The notes: generated by a model from the sequence alone, not told the origin. A DNA stretch of 64,000 nucleotides from Roseivirga sp. BDSF3-8 (GCF_041449215.1 NZ_JBGNFV010000001.1:4233001-4297000), one strand, 5' to 3'. Numbered from the stretch's first letter, positions 54,339 to 62,052 are shown. Numbers and translations: made by a program.

Positions 54339-54350
54339 ATATTTTTACAC

Positions 54351-54515
54351 TTAGCAAGCGTCTACGGTACACTCATCGGCACCATTAGAGGCGCAAATGT
54401 TATCTACCGATTGGCAAAAGCCTTTCGTTTTTTCACCACCTCTGAGGGCCCGAGAGCTCACATTTGTAATGAAACTTTGTACTCTTAGATCGTTAAGTGT
54501 TGCTTTCTTCTTCAC
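54351..54515 (-). CDS. Precursor peptide D of the array
   Basis: 54 residues starting with GTG at 54515: MKKKATLNDLRVQSFITNVS, then a Gly-Gly at 26-27 and a core of 27 residues with Cys at 34, 41, 49 and 54. The Cys spacing equals that of precursors B and C, although the core sequence is clearly different (GFCQSVDNICASNGAD, then ECTVDAC). It has its own terminator downstream. It is an array member by leader and Cys spacing. Whether GTG is really used is uncertain, but the six residues before the leader fit no other start. Confidence 0.75.
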   Translation of the reverse strand: MKKKATLNDLRVQSFITNVSSRALRGGEKTKGFCQSVDNICASNGADECTVDAC

Positions 54516-54543
54516 AATAAAAATAATTTTTATTCGAAAAAAT

Positions 54544-54570
54544 GAACCACCCGGATTTTCCGGGGTTGGT
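54544..54570 (-). terminator. Terminator after precursor C
   Basis: Arms AACCACCCGGA and TCCGGGGTTGG-like pair with a four-base loop and, on the minus strand, a following T-rich tract. It lies nine bases past the stop of precursor C. Confidence 0.75.
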
Positions 54571-54578
54571 AATCTTCA

Positions 54579-54743
54579 TTAGCATGAGTCATCACTGCAT
54601 ACTTCTGCACCTTGTGAAATACAAGGATATGCTACAGAAGGGCAAGTCTTAAGTGTATTGACTCCTCCTTTAAAGTTGGTTCCACGAATATCGGTTACGA
54701 AACTGTTCACACGTAGTGAATCAAGATTTACTTTCTTTTTCAT
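54579..54743 (-). CDS. Precursor peptide C of the array
   Basis: 54 residues: leader MKKKVNLDSLRVNSFVTDIR, Gly-Gly at 26-27, then a 27-residue core with Cys at 34, 41, 49 and 54 (LKTCPSVAYPCISQG, AEVCSDDSC). It differs from precursor B at only a few positions in both leader and core, so they are recent duplicates. The motif AAACTGAAC directly before the ATG is shared with B. The core is rich in Ser and Thr next to Cys, as expected for lanthionine rings, but no modifying enzyme is nearby. Confidence 0.85.
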   Translation of the reverse strand: MKKKVNLDSLRVNSFVTDIRGTNFKGGVNTLKTCPSVAYPCISQGAEVCSDDSC

Positions 54744-54833
54744 AAAGTTCAGTTTATAAGTGAACGTAATGCCTCGTCGCTATCATAAGGTATAATTAAG
54801 GTACCTCAGTGGTTGGATAAAGCATAGAAGTGA

Positions 54834-54998
54834 TTAGCATGAGTCGTCACTGCATACTTCTGCGCCCTGAGATATACATGCTATATAAACTGACGGACAG
54901 GTCTTATAAGTGCCTGCTCCACCTTTGAAGTTTTTTGCACGAACATCAGTTACAAAACTGTTTACACGTAGCGAATCGAGATTTACTTTCTTTTTCAT
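54834..54998 (-). CDS. Precursor peptide B of the array
   Basis: 54 residues: leader MKKKVNLDSLRVNSFVTDVR, Gly-Gly at 26-27, core with Cys at 34, 41, 49 and 54 (YKTCPSVYIACISQG, AEVCSDDSC). The L-x-S-L-x-V-x-SFVT leader resembles Bacteroidota lanthipeptide precursors of the pinensin type. A clear duplicate of precursor C, with the same upstream AAACTGAAC motif. Between it and precursor A lies a stem-loop at 55034-55075. Confidence 0.87.
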   Translation of the reverse strand: MKKKVNLDSLRVNSFVTDVRAKNFKGGAGTYKTCPSVYIACISQGAEVCSDDSC

Positions 54999-55033
54999 AA
55001 TTGTTCAGTTTTTAAAATAGATATAATCTCAAT

Positions 55034-55075
55034 CAGGTCTAAAGATAGATGGTAGGCATCTGATCCTAGGACCTG
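55034..55075 (-). other. Stem-loop between precursors A and B
   Basis: Outer arms CAGGTC (55034-55039) and GACCTG (55070-55075) and inner arms AGATG (55047-55051) and CATCT (55057-55061) form a branched hairpin without a T run. It may be an RNA processing or pausing site in the array transcript. Confidence 0.4.
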
Positions 55076-55116
55076 TATTATTGTATTAGGTTGGCTGTTT
55101 AACTAATAGGATAGGA

Positions 55117-55302
55117 TTAGCAGGAATCGTCACTGCATACTTCTGCGCCCTGAGAAATACAAGGCATATTAACCGAAGGCTCACACTTTCTTGCTGAGCA
55201 ATACCAGGTTTCGGGGGCTCCGCCCTTAAAGTCATTTGCGCGCAGGCCTGTCACAAAACTTTTAACCTGTAGTGAATGAAGTGATATTTTGTTCTTTTTC
55301 AT
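55117..55302 (-). CDS. Precursor peptide A of the array
   Basis: 61 residues, the first and longest of the array on the minus strand. Leader MKKNKISLHSLQVKSFVTGL, Gly-Gly at 27-28, and a 33-residue core with five Cys (35, 40, 48, 56, 61) that ends in CISQGAEVCSDDSC, as in B and C. The extra Cys-containing insert (WYCSARKC) sets it apart. The upstream region carries a near-palindrome ATTTGA-ATAA-TCAAAT at 55391-55406 that could be an operator. The family call is by leader; the chemistry of the final product is not known. Confidence 0.87.
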   Translation of the reverse strand: MKKNKISLHSLQVKSFVTGLRANDFKGGAPETWYCSARKCEPSVNMPCISQGAEVCSDDSC

Positions 55303-55559
55303 ATATGTGATCGTTTGCTGTTAATTTACGGTTTTTTCCGGCTATTAGTTTCGGTTTATTTTTATTTTTCAGAATAAATAAGGCTTCCATATTTGAATAA
55401 TCAAATCCTTTCTAGGTAAGCTATTAATAACTTTTAGATGTACAATTTTACCTTATTTAATGTCTCTGGGTATATGGATTTATAAAGGCATGCGTAAAGG
55501 ATAAGATTTAGGTGATATTAATATATGTATAAACATTATATTCTTTCTTTATCTATCAC
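55303..55559. other. Upstream region of the peptide array
   Basis: AT-rich, with no gene. It carries the near-palindrome at 55391-55406 about 90 bases before the precursor A start. I see no exact -7 box; the region also lies downstream of the Gmad2 gene without an obvious terminator between. Confidence 0.45.
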
Positions 55560-56645
55560 TTATTCCTTGGGTGTAGAAAAGATGACTGGTAATCGGAAGC
55601 TGCGTGCATTTTCTTTCAGACCACTAGGGTTAGCCCGCTCAAATACCAGGTAGCCGCGTTCATTTCCCGGAGATTCAAAGCTGATCCTGGTTGAAAAGGG
55701 AACAAACTCTTTGGTCATCCATTGACCTTCAGCCCGAGCCAGGGTGTCAGCGAGGATGTTTCCGTCCTTGTCCTCCAATCTGACCATGAAGCTTCCCTCG
55801 TTGTACCACTGGCCCCTGGCCTCACCTTTTATCTCTATTGGGCTCTGTACGTCGAGATTGGGCAAAGGCTGGTCTATTTTGATTAAATCTCCTATATGTG
55901 GCCTGGAATTGTCACTTTCGGAAAGACTGAGAGATTGCATAACAGCTGCTACTTCTCTGCGGCTGGCTTCGACTACGCTGCCGGAGTAAACCACACTATC
56001 TCCCCCCATAGGGTCGCATGTGTCCATTGGTTTTGTCTCATCAGAAGTGGCTTCATAGCAGGTGGTCTTAAAATTTTCCAGACTATACTTTATCATTATA
56101 AACCCTTCTTCAGTCCATCCGGAGGGAGGGCTTTGAGGCCTTAGCAGATATGCCCAGGCTTCACCGTTTTGTAAGAGAAAACGAATGGAACGTCCTTTAT
56201 TTACATCAAAGGGTGAAGGAAAGGGTAGTGCCTTATCCAATAGCCGCTCCTGCTGCGAGTGGGGTAATTCTGTGCCATAGCCCTCCGGATAAAAAGATAC
56301 GTGAGATACTTCCGGCCCGGCGTGCAAATGTATAGGGGGCTCTGCGCCAGTGTCTTTCTTATATATGTTGATTACGGGGACAGGGGAGCCGGAGATATTT
56401 TCAAGAGCCGTCCATCCGTTAGGTAGGTCAAGAGATATGACGTAGGCCTCATTATGGTAGGGTTCAGGTTCAACTTTATCCGTAGGGTCTGTAGCAACCG
56501 GCTGCTCTGAAGTAGGGCTATCTTTGGTAGAAGGGGTGTCATCTTTTTTGCCGGAATTTTCTCCACAGGAGATAAGTGTAGACAAGATGGCCAAACTTAT
56601 TAGTTGCGTAAAGCTGAGAATGGTTTTGCGATAGTAATAGATCAT
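55560..56645 (-). CDS. Gmad2-domain lipoprotein
   Basis: About 361 residues from ATG 56645, which gives a lipoprotein signal (SLAILSTLISC); a frame to 56690 adds 15 residues. After an acidic, Thr- and Pro-rich linker comes a region with NEAYVISLDLPNGWTALENI. The C-terminal 100 residues match the Gmad2 immunoglobulin-like domain of germination and other secreted proteins (IKGEARGQWYNEGSFMVRLE, GQWMTKEFVPFSTRISF). It is exported to the envelope. It ends about 260 bases upstream of the peptide array on the same strand; a link to it is not established. Confidence 0.85.
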   Translation of the reverse strand: MIYYYRKTILSFTQLISLAILSTLISCGENSGKKDDTPSTKDSPTSEQPVATDPTDKVEPEPYHNEAYVISLDLPNGWTALENISGSPVPVINIYKKDTGAEPPIHLHAGPEVSHVSFYPEGYGTELPHSQQERLLDKALPFPSPFDVNKGRSIRFLLQNGEAWAYLLRPQSPPSGWTEEGFIMIKYSLENFKTTCYEATSDETKPMDTCDPMGGDSVVYSGSVVEASRREVAAVMQSLSLSESDNSRPHIGDLIKIDQPLPNLDVQSPIEIKGEARGQWYNEGSFMVRLEDKDGNILADTLARAEGQWMTKEFVPFSTRISFESPGNERGYLVFERANPSGLKENARSFRLPVIFSTPKE

Positions 56646-56801
56646 ATTATTTGAAAAGGTGATTCGAAAAATTGTTTGATATGTTTCCAAAAAGTGGGTA
56701 AGCAGGAGGGACTCAGGTACCAGAAAAAAATTCTCATCCGGAGGGAACTTTTGTACAGCAAATGCGTATTTGAATCACCTGTAAATTAAAAAATCAAAAA
56801 A

Positions 56802-57263
56802 ATGGAAGCAGTGGCCCTGACTAAAGAGCAAATTCATAATGTATGCCTGGAGGAGGTGAACACAAGGATACAGCGATTAAAAGAAGCCATCAAAGAGGCG
56901 CAGGAAGCTGCCAATAATGAGGATAAGAGTAGTGCCGGCGATAAATATGAAACGGGTCGTGCCATGGCACATATCGAGCGTGAGAAATATACAGGTCAGC
57001 TAAATGCGGTTCAGGACATGCGGTCTGTGCTGGACTCAATTAATGCTAAAAAAATGCGCGAAGAGGCGGTTTTGGGTAGTGTGATACGGACAAATTTGGG
57101 GATTTTTTACATAGCAGTTAGTCTGGGACAGATAAAGGTAGGGGGAGAGTCCGTATTTGTCGTGTCACCGGTATCCCCGATAGGGCAAGCTATGGCCTCA
57201 AAGAAAGTAGGTGACCAAATGGAATTAAATGGTCGCAACTACAGGATAGAAAGGATATCTTAA
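56802..57263 (+). CDS. GreA/GreB-like C-terminal domain protein
   Basis: 153 residues. An N-terminal coiled coil (EEVNTRIQRLKEAIKEAQEA, IEREKYTGQLNAVQDMRSVL) is followed by a C-terminal FKBP-like domain with the Gre signature SPVSPIGQAMASKKVGDQME and RNYRIERIS. The coil is out of step with that of GreA, and the acidic tip (Asp-Glu) needed to reach into RNA polymerase is not clearly present. It may be a polymerase-binding regulator rather than a cleavage factor. It is a single-gene unit with a terminator at 57378-57419. Confidence 0.8.
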   Translation: MEAVALTKEQIHNVCLEEVNTRIQRLKEAIKEAQEAANNEDKSSAGDKYETGRAMAHIEREKYTGQLNAVQDMRSVLDSINAKKMREEAVLGSVIRTNLGIFYIAVSLGQIKVGGESVFVVSPVSPIGQAMASKKVGDQMELNGRNYRIERIS

Positions 57264-57377
57264 GACGCCGGCTAGCAAGGCGTTACCGGCAGGTACCAAA
57301 TGGCCAGCTAAGAGAGCCTGAAAATTTAGCATTGGAATAAGACAGGATACCCTGGTTTTAATAGCAAACGGCTTAAT

Positions 57378-57419
57378 CCCTCAATTTACTCTTAATACAG
57401 TGTGATTGAGGGTTTTTTT
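57378..57419 (+). terminator. Terminator of the Gre-like gene
   Basis: Arms CCCTCAAT (57378-57385) and ATTGAGGG (57405-57412) are followed by seven T. It lies 115 bases after the stop, so a readthrough leader is included. Confidence 0.8.
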
Positions 57420-57707
57420 GTTGAAAGGTGAGTGAATTAATGTCGTACAAGTAGCAGTACAGGATTAATTCCTGTTTAGGCGAGTTAGCCTGCCAGACAG
57501 AGCAAACTTTCTTTGAAGAGGTTTTAATTAAAAGCATTAATATGGTAACTTTACCGTACCTTATCTGAAAGGAGGTACGCATGCTATTTTTATACCATCA
57601 TATCGTCCCGCACTATTGCCGGTAATGCTTTCCGGTAAGCCTGCTGTAACCTGGAATCACTTTCCAGAGCAGGTATTATCCCATTCTACATACATTTATG
57701 TTTATTT

Positions 57708-57726
57708 CATGCCCATTATGGGCATG
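57708..57726. promoter_or_regulatory. Perfect 19-base palindrome, possible operator
   Basis: CATGCCCAT-T-ATGGGCATG has two nine-base perfect arms around one T and ends 18 bases before the ATG of the 57745 TPR gene. It is the size of a dimeric regulator site. A role as operator is inferred from form and place only. Confidence 0.5.
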
Positions 57727-57744
57727 ACCTTAATTTGAATTGCC

Positions 57745-58254
57745 ATGTATACACTGGCTGATAAATACTACGTCAAAGCGGCGGATGAGTATCCCTTTAA
57801 CCTTGAAGAGACTCTGGAAAACCTGGAGTATGCGCTGAGCTATGACCCTGAGCATGCGGCAGCAAACAGGCTGATGGGGGTAATGAAAAGAGAGGAACTA
57901 AAGGATTATAAGGGTGCTGAGGAGTGTTTCTGTCTGTCGTTGGCTACAGACCCTGATTCACTGGAAACCTGTGGCGAATACCTTCAATTACTTTTGATTC
58001 TGAAAAAAACGAAAGAAGCCCGGCGGCTGATCTGCTATATGGAAAAGCTACCAGGTGCAGATATTGCCCGTTTGCTGGCTGCCAGGGCCAGGCTGAGTGA
58101 AATGAGCCGTGCTTATGACGAAGCTCTCCATTTATTGAGGGAGGCTATGCTGGAGACGTGTTGTAGTACCTATATGATGTTTTTGGAAGAAGAGAAAGAG
58201 CGGGTACAAAGCAAATGCGAAATGCTCTCACAAATAAAGGCTGTTATTGTTTAA
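57745..58254 (+). CDS. TPR-like hypothetical protein
   Basis: 169 residues, no signal peptide. Helical pairs of TPR type are visible in FNLEETLENLEYALSYDPEH, ELKDYKGAEECFCLSLATDP and YDEALHLLREAM. It has several Cys (five in the C-terminal two-thirds) but no metal motif. A scaffold role in the cytoplasm is likely. It lies just downstream of a palindrome and next to the YpfJ pseudogene. Confidence 0.75.
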   Translation: MYTLADKYYVKAADEYPFNLEETLENLEYALSYDPEHAAANRLMGVMKREELKDYKGAEECFCLSLATDPDSLETCGEYLQLLLILKKTKEARRLICYMEKLPGADIARLLAARARLSEMSRAYDEALHLLREAMLETCCSTYMMFLEEEKERVQSKCEMLSQIKAVIV

Positions 58255-58329
58255 TGGCCTTTTTTAGGCTTTTCTTAATCTCTTTCCTCTAATATCCCTT
58301 TAGGCCTGGCTATTTCTTTCCTTTTCAGC

Positions 58330-58802
58330 GCCATGCGTACCAATAGGTTATGTAGCCGGCTCAGAATAAGAGTTTATTCAGCTTATTTATTTCTTCTTTG
58401 CTCAGAAGGAGAGACTCTAAAGGAAGATGATGTGCCCCGAGCTGGTGGTGGTTCTTACTGGAGGTGTCAGGACAGATCCAGCAGCAGCGGGGCCGTATCA
58501 GCCAGGAGGCGTCCAACAGGCTTTCGGTAAAGCTGGAACTTCAGGCAGACTTTATGGCCGGACTATGGGTTCATCAAAATGAGAAGATGAAAAACGTGCT
58601 GGAGAAAGGGGATATTGAGGAGGCCATGAATGCAGCTAATGCCATTGGTGATGGATGACAGGCTGCAATGTGAAGCCTCCGGCAGAGTGGTACCGGAGTC
58701 ATTCACACTGCACGTCTGTTGAGCGCATGGGCTGGCTTAAAAGAGGGTTTCAGACGGGGGGATATAGAGGAAGGTGACGCGTTTAGCTCTCCGACGCTTT
58801 AG
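58330..58802 (+). pseudogene. Remnant of a YpfJ-type neutral zinc metallopeptidase
   Basis: Pieces of the family can be read in different frames. LIYFFFAQKERL (near 58381) fits the segment before the zinc site. The HExGHH motif itself is broken near 58440. LSVKLELQADFMAGLWVHQN and VLEKGDIEEAMNAANAIGD follow in one frame (58520-58655). GRVVPESF and ERMGWLKRGFQTGDIEEGD need further frame changes, one at the run of six G near 58756. Intact members have about 285 residues. At least three frameshifts and a deletion show that it is dead. Its end overlaps the 3' end of the CNNM gene. Confidence 0.7.
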
Positions 58803-59997
58803 AAGAGCCCTCGGGGGTTTTTTGGGGCTTGTCATCTTCATTGGCAGGGCTGGAAGAGCTGGTCTCATCTTCCTTATTTTGTTCCTGACCGGCCCGTTTC
58901 ACGTTGCTTTCCATTTTCTCCAGGGAAAGCCCCATTCTCTTGGCACGCCTTTCCCAGTTTTGCCGCGCCAGTTGCTGCATGTCTTCTGTGGTGTCACTTT
59001 CATCCACTATTTCCATGCCCAGCAGTGTCTCTACGGCATCCTCTACAGTGGCTAGTCCCTCTAGTCCGCCAAACTCATCTACCACCAGTGCAACCTGCTC
59101 ACGCTCAGCTAGGAGGGTGTCTATAAATGTGTGCAGCTTCAGATCTTCCCGTACCATAAGAATGTTGCGCTTGATATCTTTCAGCTGCTTATCACCATCC
59201 CCTTTAATAATAGCCTTGAGGACGTCATCCTTTAAAACGAATCCGTCGATGTTGTCCCTGGTTTCAAAATACACCGGATAACGTGAAAACGGGCGATCGC
59301 CAAATTTTTCGTAAAAGGCATTAATAGAAAGGTTTTCACGTGCTGCAAGTACCACTGTGCGTGGGGTCATAATATCATGTACGGTGAGCTTTTCGAACTT
59401 CAGGAGGTTATGCAGTATCCGGCTTTCGTTTGGCTTGAAAATGCCCGTTTCTGCCCCTAATTCTGCCATAGCTGTAAAGTCTGCCCGGCTAAAGATACTT
59501 CCCTGTGTGTCTTTCTTCAGCTTTTTGGTGATAAACTGACTCATCCACACGAGCGGAAAAAGCAGGGTGGTAATGATGTTTAGTGACTTAACGGTGAAAG
59601 GGGCGAGGTTTTTCCAATAGGTGGCGCCTATTGTTTTGGGGATAATTTCTGACAGGATCAGAATGGCAAGGGTCATTACAAAGCCCATTAGTCCCTCGGC
59701 AGATACGGGTAAGGTAATGCCAAAGATAACCATATCTCCTGAGCCCAGTGCCTGTTCGGCGACTGAGCCTACGCCGATGGCTCCTGCCGTGTGGGCAATG
59801 GTATTCAGTGAAAGAATGGCTGACAATGGCCTGTCGATATCGTCCTTGAACTGCCGTAATAAATCACCTGTCGTATTGCCCTGACTTTGCTGAATCTGTA
59901 CATAACTGGGCGGGATGCTTAACAGAACGGCCTCCCATACGGAGCATAAAAATGAAATAACGATGGACAGTACTGCGAATAATATTAAGAGGGTCAT
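58783..59997 (-). CDS. CNNM/CBS-domain membrane protein (HlyC/CorC family, without CorC domain)
   Basis: 404 residues. The N-terminal DUF21/CNNM domain has about four helices (residues 1-160, LSLNTIAHTAGAIGVGSVAE, LILSEIIPKTIGATYWKNLA). A CBS pair follows (MTPRTVVLAARENLS, FSRYPVYFETRDNIDGFVLK, VALVVDEFGGLEGLATVEDA). Full family members then carry a CorC/HlyC domain of about 80 residues; here a charged tail of about 70 residues (ERRAKRMGLSLEKMESN, ending in Ser- and Lys-rich sequence) takes its place. The family is linked to Mg or Co export. Confidence 0.9.
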   Translation of the reverse strand: MTLLILFAVLSIVISFLCSVWEAVLLSIPPSYVQIQQSQGNTTGDLLRQFKDDIDRPLSAILSLNTIAHTAGAIGVGSVAEQALGSGDMVIFGITLPVSAEGLMGFVMTLAILILSEIIPKTIGATYWKNLAPFTVKSLNIITTLLFPLVWMSQFITKKLKKDTQGSIFSRADFTAMAELGAETGIFKPNESRILHNLLKFEKLTVHDIMTPRTVVLAARENLSINAFYEKFGDRPFSRYPVYFETRDNIDGFVLKDDVLKAIIKGDGDKQLKDIKRNILMVREDLKLHTFIDTLLAEREQVALVVDEFGGLEGLATVEDAVETLLGMEIVDESDTTEDMQQLARQNWERRAKRMGLSLEKMESNVKRAGQEQNKEDETSSSSPANEDDKPQKTPEGSSKASES

Positions 59998-60304
59998 ATG
60001 CGATTAGTGTGCCTTAAAGTAAGCAAGCCTGCAAGTGAGCTAAATGTTTCACCAAAAAGCAAACATAGTGTAGTATTTTCTGCCCTGGCTTTTTTAGCGG
60101 GTTATTACAAGATTCAGCTGTCTGTTCTTATAAGGAGGGTGAAGTCACCAGCCTTTAGGGGATAAAACATGATATTTTTCCTGTATTTATTACCTGACTT
60201 CAACGTTGTTAGGGGCTTATATGACCTTAAAAATGATATAAGTCATACTTTACGGTTACTGTCTGGTATAGTTTCGCCACAGGATTTGAAAAAACGTGTG
60301 AAGA
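59998..60304. other. Intergenic region upstream of the globin gene
   Basis: About 300 bases, AT-rich, with no gene. TAGTTTCG near 60269 differs from the -7 box TAnnTTTG at one base and may belong to the globin promoter. ATGATATAAGTCAT at 60232-60245 is a loose palindrome. I see no FNR-type site. Confidence 0.4.
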
Positions 60305-60739
60305 ATGGAAAAACAGAAGGATCGTATGGCCAGGGTAAGTGAGGAAGCAGTAAAAACTGCGCAGGAAAGCTATGGCAGGTGTCTGGCTAACGGGAATATG
60401 TTAGAAAGTTTTTATGATAAATTCCTGTCGAAAAGCCCCTTGATAAAAGACCGATTTAAAGATACTGATTTTGAAAGCCAGTATAAGCTCCTGAGGCATG
60501 GTATTAATCTGATGCTTATGTATGCACAGGGCAATATAGCAGGGAAATCCGGGCTAGAGCGTATCAGGTATAGCCACAGTCGCGAGCAGATGGCCATACC
60601 TCCATATTCATACGACCTTTGGAAAGCGGCCTTGCTTGAGGTATTGCCGCTGCATGATCGTAAATATAATGCTGAGGTAAAGGCGGCCTGGTCTGAAGTA
60701 ATGGACTTTGGGATAGAGCATATCCGAAGCGGATATTAG
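60305..60739 (+). CDS. Single-domain globin
   Basis: 144 residues, near the length of a full globin. FYDKFLSKSPLIKDRF includes the conserved Phe51 at CD1, and the proximal (F8) His is probably His91 in RYSHSREQMAIPPYSYDLW, where the IPPxxY segment after His resembles flavohaemoglobin and sensor globins. A conserved AW pair follows (VKAAWSEVMDFG). It should bind haem and oxygen or NO. There is no reductase or output domain. It lies convergent with the permease gene. Confidence 0.75.
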   Translation: MEKQKDRMARVSEEAVKTAQESYGRCLANGNMLESFYDKFLSKSPLIKDRFKDTDFESQYKLLRHGINLMLMYAQGNIAGKSGLERIRYSHSREQMAIPPYSYDLWKAALLEVLPLHDRKYNAEVKAAWSEVMDFGIEHIRSGY

Positions 60740-60747
60740 CGTTCTTA

Positions 60748-62049
60748 TCAGAGCACAAGGAATTTTATTAATAAGCCACCGGCCAGCCATGCATAGGCTA
60801 CGAATGCCAGGTACTTAAGGGTTTGCTCGAGGGTTTTGCTTTTAGGCGCCATTTCTTTGTGGTGCTTAACGTCTTTTCCCTTAAAGAATCCGATATAAAT
60901 CAGTATGCCGCTAATGGCTAAAAAGGCCAGGTTTAACCAGAAGGTGTAATCAATCTTAAAGTGATCGGATTCTGTAATGCTCATCGTACCAGGGTCTGGT
61001 AGTGCGCCTGCCAAATTAAAGCCGTAATGCAGTAGGAGGGAGGCGCCTATGAGGGAACTGAAGAGCAGGAAAAGAATGAAAAATGACATTTTCCAACCGT
61101 AGTATTTGGCATTGATACGTAATACGGGAAATACTACGAGGTCACTAAATATAAACGCCATAACACCCGCAAAGCTTACTCCTTTGCTGAACAGAAGTGC
61201 GGCAAGGGGAATATTACCCATGGAGCCGATAAAGGTAAGAAAGGCAGCTACAGGTCCTACCACGGTGTGCTCGAGCAGGGTGAGAAAAGAATAGGACTCC
61301 ACGTCTGTACCCGAATTGATAAAAAGGGTGCGGAAAAATGAATCGGGGACAAAGCCTTTGACTATACCGGCTATGGTAAAGCCGATGGTGACGTCTTTCC
61401 ACACCATTTTCCACTCCATACCGTATTGCTTGCCTACCTTGGCCCAACTGGTGAAGGACTTTAGTTTCTGGCTTAGACTTTTATCATCCTCAGAGCTATG
61501 GTCTGAGTCACCCAGGTTTTCACGTGCTTTTTTTATCAGGTCTTTGGGGTTAATAAGGCGAATCAGAAGCCAAGAGGAAAGGATAAGGATAATTGCCCCT
61601 ACATACTCGCCTACGACGAATTGCCAGCTTAAGAAGATGGAGATGATGATACCTAGCTCAATGACCAGATTGGTGGAGGCCAGTAAAAATGCAATGGATG
61701 AAATAAACCCTGCACCTTTTTTAAACAGTGCCTTGGTGGTAGCTAGTGCCGAGAAGCTGCAGGAACTGCTGATAAAGCCAAAGAAAGTACCCAGCGATAT
61801 GCTTTTAAGGTTATCATCGCCCATAGTACGCTGCATACGCTCTTGGGTAACAAAGATTTGGATAAGACTGCTGACAGCATAGCCAAGGATAAAAGCCCAT
61901 AGGGCCATCCAGAAAAATCCTGCAGAGGTCATGGCCGATTCGGCCCATCTTTCTAAAAAACTATTCACTGGTGATGTCGGATAGTTAGTGAAAAAATGAT
62001 GTATGAAGTCAACTAGATAATAGCTGGCCGGGCATATTGTTTGCGGCAA
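60748..62049 (-). CDS. Permease of the ArsP/DUF318 family
   Basis: 433 residues, about ten membrane helices in two halves. Both halves carry the family repeat, seen in GTFFGFISSSCSFSALATTK and FLTFIGSMGNIPLAALLFSK. A soluble loop of about 50 residues lies between. Members export metals or organoarsenicals (ArsP), or are Cu/Zn efflux permeases of the SO_0444 type. The substrate is undecided; the CSF motif is in the place used by metal exporters. The real start may be the GTG at 61968, since the first 27 residues do not resemble the family. Confidence 0.8.
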   Translation of the reverse strand: MPQTICPASYYLVDFIHHFFTNYPTSPVNSFLERWAESAMTSAGFFWMALWAFILGYAVSSLIQIFVTQERMQRTMGDDNLKSISLGTFFGFISSSCSFSALATTKALFKKGAGFISSIAFLLASTNLVIELGIIISIFLSWQFVVGEYVGAIILILSSWLLIRLINPKDLIKKARENLGDSDHSSEDDKSLSQKLKSFTSWAKVGKQYGMEWKMVWKDVTIGFTIAGIVKGFVPDSFFRTLFINSGTDVESYSFLTLLEHTVVGPVAAFLTFIGSMGNIPLAALLFSKGVSFAGVMAFIFSDLVVFPVLRINAKYYGWKMSFFILFLLFSSLIGASLLLHYGFNLAGALPDPGTMSITESDHFKIDYTFWLNLAFLAISGILIYIGFFKGKDVKHHKEMAPKSKTLEQTLKYLAFVAYAWLAGGLLIKFLVL

Positions 62050-62052
62050 AAC

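Larger units (their letters stand above)
57264..57744. other. Intergenic region with terminator, stem-loop and palindrome
   Basis: About 480 bases with no gene. It holds the terminator of the Gre-like gene, a two-step stem-loop at 57640-57673 (CCTGCT/AGCAGG outside, CTGGAA/TTCCAG inside), and a perfect 19-base palindrome at 57708-57726. The short minus-strand open frame at 57373-57582 crosses the terminator and is not a gene. Confidence 0.6.

Noticed and set aside
54397-54582. Plus-strand open frame of 61 codons inside the peptide array
   Set aside because: It is antisense to precursor D and the terminator after precursor C.
53814-55302. Repeated short units suggesting a CRISPR array
   Set aside because: The repeats are coding leaders with open frames and start codons, about 160-240 bases apart, not short direct repeats with spacers of constant length.
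57373-57582. Minus-strand open frame of 69 codons
   Set aside because: It runs through the terminator of the Gre-like gene and has no recognisable features.
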